Below, piece by piece: positions 1-6,049 of a stretch of 18,477 bases of DNA (positions are counted from its first letter, which is position 1; each line of letters opens with the position of its first letter). The notes beneath the pieces were generated by a model that saw nothing but the letters and a program-made list of their open reading frames with translations, searched no databases and was not told the DNA's origin. Origin of the DNA: an uncultured bacterium (GTDB taxonomy: Bacteria; Actinomycetota; Coriobacteriia; Coriobacteriales; Coriobacteriaceae). A program made the translations under genes and the position numbers. Location of the stretch: NCBI GenBank assembly GCA_905215815.1, contig CAJMRN010000038.1:1-18477 (forward strand). Direction: 5' to 3'.

Positions 1-106
1 CGGCAGCGGCAGTCGCGGCCTTCTGCGCGGCGTCCACCACGGCGGGCGCGGCCTCGCGTGCGGCAGCGACCATACGGTCCTTAATGCCCTCGACGAGTTT
101 GCTCAT
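1..106 (-). CDS. Ala-rich hypothetical protein, N-terminal fragment
   Basis: This is the first 35 codons of a gene that runs off the left edge. It starts with ATG at 106, preceded by a good AGAGGAGAG ribosome binding site. The visible protein begins MSKLVEGIKDRMV and then becomes very rich in alanine with scattered charged residues (Arg, Glu, Asp, Lys), a composition expected of an amphipathic helix. No signal peptide or domain can be named from so little. It starts 11 bases after the stop of the TetR gene upstream, so the two are almost certainly co-transcribed and the regulator probably controls it. Function unknown. Confidence 0.7.
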   Translation of the reverse strand, partial: MSKLVEGIKDRMVAAAREAAPAVVDAAQKAATAAA

Positions 107-117
107 TGTCTCTCCTC

Positions 118-828
118 TTAGTTGTTGGACTCGACGGTTGCGGCGGTATCGGCCGCGTCCTCGAGCTGCAAGTTCAATAGCTTCATGCCGTATTCCGGCA
201 CGTTGATATCGATGGGTTGGCCATACAGATCACCAGGGCGCACAAAAGCGAGCACCGTCATAATGCGCGCCATGGCCTCGGGCGATTCGGTGAGCCCACG
301 CTCAAACCAGCGCTGAATCATGCCGACCTCGGCGCTCACGACGTAGGTAACGTAGTAGTCAAAGAACGTGCCCAGCGCCAGGCCCAAAATGCCCGTCTGC
401 GCACGCGGCACCACAGCCTCACGAGCGGTGTCGATGATTCTTTTAATGAAGGCCTGGTCGCCGCCCGGACCCAGCAGCGCACCGATTAAATCGCGGTTGG
501 CCGCAAGATAACGCAGCAGCTCAATCGAACCGGGCGCCGGCTCGAGCTCATCGATGTTGTGATAGAGATCGGGCAGCTGAGCTGCGGTGATAATCTCAAT
601 GCGCTCACGGATCTCGGCCAGCAAGCCGTCCTCGATTTGATTGATAAAGTCGGGGATATCGCGGTAGTGCGAATAGAACGTACGGCGCGTAAGGCCAGCG
701 CGCTCGGTGAGCGACGCGACATTAATGCGCGAAAGGTCGCCGCTTTCGGCAAGCTCGCTGGCAAGTGCCTGGCGAAGGGCACGCTGCGAGCGAAGGGACC
801 GGCGATCACATTTCTCGAGCTGGGACAA
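118..828 (-). CDS. TetR/AcrR family transcriptional regulator
   Basis: A 236-residue protein of typical TetR length. Residues about 10-60 form the N-terminal DNA-binding domain, with the helix-turn-helix near 36-57 (NVASLTERAGLTRRTFYSHY). The rest is an all-helical ligand and dimerisation domain with no recognisable ligand signature. The start is TTG at 828, chosen because AAGGAGG lies just upstream and no better start follows before the HTH. The next gene downstream (Ala-rich protein at the left edge) follows after 11 bases, so this regulator leads an operon. A perfect TGCACAC-C-GTGTGCA palindrome and a related CTGTGC/GCACAG repeat lie in its upstream region, which fits autoregulation (inference). 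The effector is unknown. Confidence 0.88.
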   Translation of the reverse strand: MSQLEKCDRRSLRSQRALRQALASELAESGDLSRINVASLTERAGLTRRTFYSHYRDIPDFINQIEDGLLAEIRERIEIITAAQLPDLYHNIDELEPAPGSIELLRYLAANRDLIGALLGPGGDQAFIKRIIDTAREAVVPRAQTGILGLALGTFFDYYVTYVVSAEVGMIQRWFERGLTESPEAMARIMTVLAFVRPGDLYGQPIDINVPEYGMKLLNLQLEDAADTAATVESNN

Positions 829-849
829 GCGTCCTCCTTGTTACTCAGC

Positions 850-867
850 CTGTGCGCTATTGCACAG
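850..867. promoter_or_regulatory. Inverted repeat, possible secondary TetR operator
   Basis: CTGTGC and GCACAG flank a 6-base centre, 22 bases upstream of the TTG start of the TetR gene. Half-sites resemble the stronger palindrome at 880-894. It may be a second site for the same regulator; this is inference. Confidence 0.4.
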
Positions 868-879
868 TGCGAGTATTAT

Positions 880-894
880 TGCACACCGTGTGCA
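880..894. promoter_or_regulatory. Perfect palindrome TGCACAC-C-GTGTGCA, likely TetR operator
   Basis: Seven-base arms match perfectly around a single central base. On the minus strand it is followed directly by AATAATAC, a plausible -10 region for the TetR gene, so a bound repressor would cover the promoter. Size and position fit a TetR-family operator. Assignment to the adjacent TetR is inference from proximity. Confidence 0.6.
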
Positions 895-920
895 TCAACA
901 CGTAAAGGCAATATTTTAGG

Positions 921-949
921 TGTGACAAAGGGACAGTCCCTTTGTCACA
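921..949. repeat. Perfect 29-bp palindrome (14-bp arms)
   Basis: TGTGACAAAGGGAC, one A, then GTCCCTTTGTCACA. The arms are perfect and the element abuts the stop codon of the HAD phosphatase gene (TAA at 950-952), between it and the TetR promoter region. It could act as a hairpin at the 3' end of the HAD transcript, but no T-tract follows, so it is not a standard intrinsic terminator. It shares GTCCCTTT with the inverted repeat at 11227-11261. I suspect a dispersed intergenic repeat family (inference). Confidence 0.75.
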
Positions 950-1807
950 TTATTCGATGATGGTGCGGGAGTTCTGCTTATGCATAGTGGCGAGCATGTG
1001 TTTGGGGACGGCGTGGACCATGCAGCTGCCGATGGTCGCGCTCGCGGCGGCCTTGGCTGCATCGCTTGCGTTTTTGGTCGCGTAGCTGTGGCGGAAACGC
1101 TTGAGCATGGCGATGTCGTTGCCGCCGTCGCCGTAGACCGCGACCTCATCCTCGGCAATGCCGTAGTAGCCCGCCAGCCAGGCCACACTCTCGCCCTTGT
1201 TGCACGCCACGTCCGTGATCTCGAACATCACCGGATCAAACGGCGCGTTGACCACACGGTCCGAGCGCTCGGCCAAATACGCCTTAAGGTCGCGCTCCAG
1301 CTCGGGCGAGGTCACGCGACAGTTGATCTTGCACACATCGTGGCGCAGGATGTCACCGATCGACTGGTCGAAATACTGTTCCTCGTGGTACCCGCCACGT
1401 GCACGCATACCGCGCATCACGATGCGCTTGATAGGACTGTCTTTTTTAAAGCCTGCCTGGTGCATCTCGAACGATCCACTCGAGAACATGCCATCGGGCG
1501 TGGAGCAGTCAAAACAGATATCCGGAAACTCCTTGAGCAGCTCCTCGGTAATCTGCGAGTCGATGGTCCAGGTCCTGAGCACCTCGCCATGGCTGTCGCG
1601 CACGATGGACCCATTGGAGCAGCAGGCGTCGAGTGCCAGGCCCGTAAAGCCATGCTCGCCAATCGGCAGCGTCGAGCGCCCGGTCGCGGGAACCACATGC
1701 AGGCCAGCCTCGGTCAGCTCGCGAATGGCACGGCGGATGGTCCCATCTGCCTCGTGCAGGGCGTTCAGCAGCGTTCCGTCTAAGTCACTCGCAAACATCT
1801 TGATCAT
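950..1807 (-). CDS. Cof-type HAD-IIB family hydrolase (sugar-phosphate/flavin-type phosphatase)
   Basis: A 285-residue cytosolic phosphatase of the usual length for the Cof/HAD-IIB subfamily. Motif I is at 8-13 (DLDGTL, nucleophile D8, acid/base D10), motif II at 40-45 (PATGRS, T42), motif III lysine at K204 (CNKGESV), and motif IV at 226-231 (GDGGND), giving the Mg-binding aspartates. The C2-type cap lies between motifs II and III. Such enzymes dephosphorylate sugar phosphates, pyridoxal phosphate or FMN; the substrate cannot be told from sequence. I chose ATG at 1807 because GGAGAGG lies 7 bases upstream and the following residues go straight into motif I; an upstream extension to 1900 would run through a perfect hairpin. 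It appears monocistronic. Confidence 0.9.
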   Translation of the reverse strand: MIKMFASDLDGTLLNALHEADGTIRRAIRELTEAGLHVVPATGRSTLPIGEHGFTGLALDACCSNGSIVRDSHGEVLRTWTIDSQITEELLKEFPDICFDCSTPDGMFSSGSFEMHQAGFKKDSPIKRIVMRGMRARGGYHEEQYFDQSIGDILRHDVCKINCRVTSPELERDLKAYLAERSDRVVNAPFDPVMFEITDVACNKGESVAWLAGYYGIAEDEVAVYGDGGNDIAMLKRFRHSYATKNASDAAKAAASATIGSCMVHAVPKHMLATMHKQNSRTIIE

Positions 1808-1813
1808 GGATAC

Positions 1814-1855
1814 GCCTCTCCTTCGTCTGCACGATATTGTAGACGAAGGAGAGGC
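1814..1855. promoter_or_regulatory. Perfect 15-bp inverted repeat covering the HAD gene ribosome binding site
   Basis: GCCTCTCCTTCGTCT (1814-1828) and AGACGAAGGAGAGGC (1841-1855) are exact complements around a 12-base loop. On the minus strand the AAGGAGAGG ribosome binding site of the HAD gene sits in the stem nearest the ATG. The loop side carries TACAAT (minus strand, 1836-1841), a good -10 match. It is therefore either a DNA operator bracketing the promoter, or, if transcription starts further upstream, an RNA hairpin that hides the ribosome binding site. Confidence 0.7.
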
Positions 1856-1922
1856 ATGCCTAAACAATGCCGTCCCGGCGCGGCGTGCCACTGTCTCCAC
1901 AAATTCACGGTCCCCCAGCGCC

Positions 1923-3185
1923 TTAAGACATTCGCCATAAGCGACTTTTCAGCCGATTAAACAGCGCCGTCGTCGACGTCAGCACCGCCAACATGCCTGC
2001 GAATACAATCGCCGGAGCCCATCGATCATATGCAAGCCCGTAAACCAATTGGCCAATAGGCGTTGCACAGGAAAGTGTCATATAAACGAGTGCCAGCACT
2101 TTTCCGCAGAGTTCCTTTGGCGCTGACCGCTGAACAAATGAAACGATTCCGACCGATGCAATGCTTGCCCACGCCATGACCCATGCCGAGCCGGCCGCAA
2201 GCGCGGCAAACGCTAATTCATCAGGACCGCTCAGTAGCGTGACAATAATCGGTACGACTCCAAAACAAATCATCGCAACATATCGACATATGCCCTTGAA
2301 GGAAAAACGATGCGGCCAAATACCGACCAAACCACTGCCGACAAAACCACCTAAGCCCATAGCCACCTCAATAATCCCAACAAAGGATGACTGCATTCCG
2401 AGATGCTTTGCAACAATAACGGGAGCACCAATCGTTAACCCAACTAACGCAAGGTTCAAAATAGCCGCAAGCAAAAACACAACGAGCAATGATGCGTTTT
2501 GAAACAGGTACCGAATCGACTCCCGAAAATCGCTTCGGCATGTCGAGCAAGTCGTACTGTCCCCTGTCATTCCAGATGAGGCATTTTGCTTGAGTGCGCC
2601 CCCGAACAGCAGGGCTGACATCGCAAACGTCAACGCCGCGGTTTCGCATAGAGCATCGATACCAAAGCACCCATAGACTGCCGTCCCGACTACAGGCCCC
2701 AAGATATTGCTCGCCATGGTTACCTGCGAGACCAACGCTGTGGCACGCTCAACCTTTTCTTGGCCCATCATGTGCACCGTCTCAATTTGAAGCATCGGTT
2801 TCAGCAGCGATTGGATGCCATATTGGACGCAAAGCATTGCTGCCACGACAACCGCAAGAGGCAGCGAACACTTCATGGGGATAAACAGCAGTGATGCAGC
2901 CATCAGAACAATGCCGAGCACCACAAGAACCCCGCGATGTCTCCCGTGATCCGCCAAGATTCCGCCAGCCGGAGTCGCAAGCACGCCCGGCACGAACGCT
3001 ATCGCCGCGACAGCACCATATAACGTTGACGAGCCGCTGCAATCGAACAAGTAAAGCGGGCACGCAAAGCACAGTGCCGACAACATCGAATACGCGCACA
3101 GCTGTGCAACAAGAAGACCGAAAAGCCTGATAGATCGCACTGTTTTTTGCGCCAACGAGACATTGCTCCTCCGCATTCCAGCCAT
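1923..3185 (-). CDS. MFS transporter, probable drug/solute exporter
   Basis: A 420-residue integral membrane protein with about 12 hydrophobic segments, the usual size for the major facilitator superfamily. An MFS motif A-like loop occurs at about 74-85 (GGILADHGRHRG) between the second and third segments. The overall look resembles MFS_1/MFS_3 efflux proteins such as macrolide exporters; the substrate is unknown. ATG at 3185 was preferred over a longer reading to 3263 because GGGGG lies 7 bases upstream and the extra residues would span the operator. It follows a TetR gene on the same strand, with two matching palindromes between, so it is probably the regulator's target. Its composition is visibly more AT-rich than its neighbours, which suggests transfer. 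Confidence 0.88.
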   Translation of the reverse strand: MAGMRRSNVSLAQKTVRSIRLFGLLVAQLCAYSMLSALCFACPLYLFDCSGSSTLYGAVAAIAFVPGVLATPAGGILADHGRHRGVLVVLGIVLMAASLLFIPMKCSLPLAVVVAAMLCVQYGIQSLLKPMLQIETVHMMGQEKVERATALVSQVTMASNILGPVVGTAVYGCFGIDALCETAALTFAMSALLFGGALKQNASSGMTGDSTTCSTCRSDFRESIRYLFQNASLLVVFLLAAILNLALVGLTIGAPVIVAKHLGMQSSFVGIIEVAMGLGGFVGSGLVGIWPHRFSFKGICRYVAMICFGVVPIIVTLLSGPDELAFAALAAGSAWVMAWASIASVGIVSFVQRSAPKELCGKVLALVYMTLSCATPIGQLVYGLAYDRWAPAIVFAGMLAVLTSTTALFNRLKSRLWRMS

Positions 3186-3198
3186 AAGCCTGCCCCCT

Positions 3199-3219
3199 AT
3201 ACATACCATTAGTATGTAT
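3199..3219. promoter_or_regulatory. Palindrome ATACATAC-n5-GTATGTAT, likely TetR operator 1
   Basis: Perfect 8-base arms flank CATTA. The site lies just upstream of the MFS ribosome binding site on the minus strand, where a repressor would block transcription. Its core recurs at 3265-3283. Assigning both to the adjacent TetR (3286-3948) is inference from proximity and the repeated core. Confidence 0.65.
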
Positions 3220-3232
3220 TTAATGACTTGAA

Positions 3233-3254
3233 AAGGGCAGCCGTGGCTACCCTT
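3233..3254 (-). terminator. Short hairpin between TetR and MFS genes, weak terminator
   Basis: On the minus strand AAGGG-T-AGCC pairs with GGCT-G-CCCTT around a very small loop, with one mismatch, followed by a short T stretch. It could end or attenuate the TetR transcript before the MFS gene. Confidence 0.35.
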
Positions 3255-3264
3255 ACAAATCAAT

Positions 3265-3283
3265 TACATACCGTCAGTATCTA
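3265..3283. promoter_or_regulatory. Near-palindrome TACATAC-n5-GTATCTA, likely TetR operator 2
   Basis: Same half-sites and spacing as the palindrome at 3199-3219, with one mismatched pair. The centres are 65 bp apart, about six helical turns. It lies two bases beyond the TetR stop codon, upstream of the MFS gene. Confidence 0.55.
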
Positions 3284-3285
3284 TA

Positions 3286-3948
3286 TTACCACCCAGCACG
3301 GTTCCATACGTCCCAAATCTGAGCCGTTGTCTGGAGCACTTCATTACCCAAATCGAGCCCCACCGCGGCCGCCATCTGCGCCAAACATTGCGCGCGAGCG
3401 AGCATTCGATCCTTGGTCTCGAGCGGACGGAACAGCGGCAGCAGCCAAAGATTCGCCAACAACGATACGGCCTCAGCCGCTTCGCGCGGGCATTTGCACG
3501 CAATGGAGCCGTCGGCGATGCCCTCCTCGATCACTGGCAAAAGACAGCCATCGGCCGACTCGTCGAACGAGCCCTGGTACTGCATCGCCAGTAGACGCGA
3601 GCTTTTTACCGGATCTGCCGCAGGATGCATGCGTGCCCATAGCTCAATTTGCGGAACGACAGACTCGGGCGCGTACAGTCGCTTGAGCTTTTGGGCTCCC
3701 GTCATATTGCCAGCACCGAGTGTCGCGCGGCGGCGCTCAACAATCGGAGCCATTGCCCGATCAAATGCGGCGTTGAAAATCTCTTCTTTGCTCTTAAAGT
3801 GATGATAGACAGCACCCTTGGTCATGCCATCGAGGCGGTCGACGATATCTTGAATGCTCGTCCCCTCATAACCCTGTGCGCAGAATAGCTCCAGCGCCGC
3901 GTCGAGAATCTTCGCGACTGTCTCCTCGGGATATTTATTACGCCCCAT
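3286..3948 (-). CDS. TetR/AcrR family transcriptional regulator (upstream of MFS exporter)
   Basis: A 220-residue TetR-family repressor. The DNA-binding domain occupies roughly 8-55, with the helix-turn-helix at about 31-52 (SIQDIVDRLDGMTKGAVYHH) and the typical FKSKEEIF continuation. The C-terminal helical domain would bind an unknown ligand. I chose ATG at 3948, which gives the common family start MGRNKYPEET; the ribosome binding site there is weak (GGA). A longer in-frame ATG at 3984 lies six bases after TAAAAT (minus strand), so a leaderless start there is possible. The gene sits directly upstream of the MFS exporter, and two related palindromes lie between them, so it probably represses the exporter. 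Confidence 0.88.
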   Translation of the reverse strand: MGRNKYPEETVAKILDAALELFCAQGYEGTSIQDIVDRLDGMTKGAVYHHFKSKEEIFNAAFDRAMAPIVERRRATLGAGNMTGAQKLKRLYAPESVVPQIELWARMHPAADPVKSSRLLAMQYQGSFDESADGCLLPVIEEGIADGSIACKCPREAAEAVSLLANLWLLPLFRPLETKDRMLARAQCLAQMAAAVGLDLGNEVLQTTAQIWDVWNRAGW

Positions 3949-4022
3949 AATCTGTCCATCCGCAACGCAAGTCTTGTGCCTCATTGCAGTATTTTAACGT
4001 TGCGGATGGCAGGCGGTCGATT

Positions 4023-4361
4023 CTACACCGCGGCGGGGCCGTGTTCGCCGGTACGGATGCGGATAACCTCCTCGACCGGCTCGACCCAGATCTTGCCGTC
4101 GCCGACGGCTCCGGTGCGAGCAGCGTTGCAGATAATCTCGACAATGCCGTCGACATGCTCGTCGGCGCAAATAAGGGTGAACCGTACCTTAGGGATCGTG
4201 TTGACAAGCAACTCGTTGCCGCGCACGTATTCCTTCCAGCCATGCTGCGCGCCGCAGCCCTGCACCTGGTTGATGGTCATACCACGAACATCAGCAGCAA
4301 ACAGCGCGTCTTTGAGAACCTCAAGCTTCTCGGCACGAACGATCGCCGTAATTTTCTTCAT
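4023..4361 (-). CDS. P-II family nitrogen regulatory protein (GlnB/GlnK type)
   Basis: A 112-residue trimeric signal protein of standard P-II length. It senses ATP/ADP and 2-oxoglutarate and, when linked to amtB, usually plugs the ammonium channel. The T-loop spans about 37-55 (GAQHGWKEYVRGNELL). The C-terminal family signature is at 83-93 (TGAVGDGKIWV), containing the nucleotide-binding region, and R101/R103 are in place. Oddly, position 51, which is Tyr in E. coli GlnB and is uridylylated or adenylylated in many bacteria, is Leu here, so the classic modification cannot happen at that site. ATG at 4361 has GAGAGGA upstream. It lies 212 bases downstream of amtB on the same strand. Confidence 0.93.
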   Translation of the reverse strand: MKKITAIVRAEKLEVLKDALFAADVRGMTINQVQGCGAQHGWKEYVRGNELLVNTIPKVRFTLICADEHVDGIVEIICNAARTGAVGDGKIWVEPVEEVIRIRTGEHGPAAV

Positions 4362-4410
4362 AGTAAATTCCTCTCTTTATCAAAGAAATGAATTGCCATT
4401 CAATGACGCG

Positions 4411-4495
4411 GGTTTTCCAGGTGCCACAGACCAACCTTGTAGATCAGATAAGTGCAGCTAACAGGTCTTAGCAGGTTTCCCAAGTGCCGCAGATC
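4411..4495. repeat. Pair of ~22-bp direct repeats in the amtB-P-II gap
   Basis: Copies at 4411-4432 and 4474-4495 share the pattern GGTTT-CCA-GTGCC-CAGA-C with four differences. The second copy forms the left arm of the large hairpin at 4470-4575, whose right arm is a third, inverted, diverged copy. Three related copies in so short a gap suggest a mobile or dispersed intergenic repeat. Confidence 0.6.
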
Positions 4496-4575
4496 GGCCT
4501 GAAAGAGGAGTGCCGCGTACTTAAGGTACGCAAACGACGATTGAAGGCCGAGGTGCGGTGCTTGGGGAAGCTGCT
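4470..4575. repeat. Large imperfect hairpin (31-bp arms) between amtB and the P-II gene
   Basis: The arms at 4470-4500 and 4545-4575 pair at 25 of 31 positions, with long uninterrupted blocks (TCGGCCT/AGGCCGA, CCCAAG/CTTGGG). Inside lies a second perfect hairpin at 4515-4531 (GCGTAC-ttaag-GTACGC). The outer right arm overlaps the amtB stop codon. In the amtB transcript it would form a structured RNA of about 100 bases before the P-II gene. It may separate expression of the two genes or be a passive repeat element; no T-tract marks it as a normal terminator. Confidence 0.65.
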
Positions 4576-5851
4576 AATCGAGTCCGGAGAACGAAGGGTA
4601 GGCGCTCTCGCCGTGCTGACTCGCATCCAGGCCCAGCGCCTCGTCGGCCTCGTCCACGCGCAGGCTGCCGTGGAACAGCGCCTTGACCACCGCGGCGATC
4701 ACCAAGTCGAGCACCAGTACAATAGCGACCGTCACCACAATGCCCAAAATCTGCGAGATGAGCAGCGAGACATCGCCCGTGTAGAACAGGCCGCCCTTAC
4801 CGGTCCACGAGAGCTCCGGCACGCAGAACAGCCCCGTGAGCACGCCGCCCAGGATGCCACCGATGCCGTGGCAGCCAAACGCGTCGAGCGCATCGTCGTA
4901 GCCAAATTTGGTCTTAAGATGGCTGATGGCCAGGTAGCAGACGGGAGATACGATCAGGCCCATGACCAGCGCCGCCCACGGCTCGACAAAGCCCGCGCCC
5001 GGCGTGACCACCACAAGGCCCGCAACCAGACCGGTGCTGGCGCCCACCAGCGTGGGTCGACCGGTGTGCACGCGCTCGACGGCAAGCCACGAGACCATGC
5101 CCGCCGCGCTGGCCGTCACGGTATTGAGGATGGCAAGTGCCGCCACGGCGTCGGCCTTGAACTCGCTGCCGCCGTTAAAGCCAAACCAGCCAAACCAAAG
5201 CAGGCCGGCTCCCAGCGCCACAAACGGCACGTTATGCGGACGGTAGCTCACCATGCCAAAGCCGCGACGACGGCCGAGCATTAAGCAGAGAATCAGGCCC
5301 GTAAGACCAGACGAGATGTGCACCACGTCGCCGCCGGCAAAGTCGAGCGCGCCGATGATATCGCCGATAAAGGAGCCCTCGCCGCCCCAAACCATGTGAG
5401 CAAGCGGCGCATAGACCACGAGCAGCCAAATGCCCAGGAAGGCCGTCGTGGCACCGAACTTAACGCGACCGGCCAGGCTGCCCGTGACGATAGCAGCCGT
5501 GATCATGGCAAATGCCATCTGGAAGGCGATGTTGATGATCTGAGGGTAGACGACACCGTCCGCAGCATTGCCCTCGGCCGCCTGCAGCACCTGGTTGAGC
5601 ACCGGCAGGCACAGCAGCTGGTCAAGGCCTCCAATAAACGGACTCGAACCGTCGCCGCCATAGGCCAGAGACCAGCCGGCAACAATCCACAGCACACCAA
5701 CCAGACCAATGGCGCCAAAGCACATGAGCATGGTGTTGATGACATTTTTGCGCCTGGACAGGCCGCCATAGAAAAACGCCAGACCCGGTGTCATTAAAAA
5801 CACGAGCATGGTGCAGATGAGCATAAACGTTGTCGATCCCGTATCGTACAT
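4574..5851 (-). CDS. amtB: Ammonium transporter AmtB/Amt family
   Basis: A 425-residue inner-membrane ammonium channel with about 11 transmembrane segments, normal for the family. The Amt signature is at 170-182 (DFAGGDVVHISSG), with the pore twin histidines at H178 and H328 (DAFGCHGIGG) matching E. coli H168 and H318, and D170 matching D160. The usual DFAGGT is DFAGGD here. The cytosolic tail ends near ESAYPSFSGLD, similar to other Amt proteins whose tail contacts P-II. ATG at 5851 was chosen because GGGAG precedes it at good spacing and the first helix starts right after; the longer reading to 5908 adds a non-conserved stretch. It is followed by a P-II gene on the same strand, the classic amt/P-II pairing. 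Confidence 0.95.
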   Translation of the reverse strand: MYDTGSTTFMLICTMLVFLMTPGLAFFYGGLSRRKNVINTMLMCFGAIGLVGVLWIVAGWSLAYGGDGSSPFIGGLDQLLCLPVLNQVLQAAEGNAADGVVYPQIINIAFQMAFAMITAAIVTGSLAGRVKFGATTAFLGIWLLVVYAPLAHMVWGGEGSFIGDIIGALDFAGGDVVHISSGLTGLILCLMLGRRRGFGMVSYRPHNVPFVALGAGLLWFGWFGFNGGSEFKADAVAALAILNTVTASAAGMVSWLAVERVHTGRPTLVGASTGLVAGLVVVTPGAGFVEPWAALVMGLIVSPVCYLAISHLKTKFGYDDALDAFGCHGIGGILGGVLTGLFCVPELSWTGKGGLFYTGDVSLLISQILGIVVTVAIVLVLDLVIAAVVKALFHGSLRVDEADEALGLDASQHGESAYPSFSGLD

Positions 5852-5953
5852 TCGCTCTCCCTTGGTCGCATGAACGTTGTCGGCGCCCATAATGCGGCCG
5901 AGGGGCAACTGGTGTAGACCAGATACGGCGTTGTTAAACGCGGCGTTGTCGAA

Positions 5954-5993
5954 TGGAAACGGCGCCGCAATCTTGGAAACGGCGCGGCAACGG
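5954..5993. repeat. Two tandem 20-bp repeats upstream of amtB
   Basis: TGGAAACGGCGCCGCAA (5954-5970) is repeated at 5974-5990 with one change, giving a 20-bp period. It lies about 100 bases upstream of the amtB start, in the gap before the CmpB-type gene. Two sites on the same face of DNA could bind an activator or repressor of amtB; this is inference. I see no convincing -10/-35 pair nearby. Confidence 0.45.
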
Positions 5994-6049
5994 ACGCGAA
6001 ACGAACGGGAAACGTGCGGGCGAGAAGGACGCGCTTGGCCCCGCCCCGG

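Noticed and set aside
980..1783. 267-residue plus-strand reading frame opposite the HAD phosphatase
   Set aside because: Antisense shadow of a gene with all four HAD motifs.
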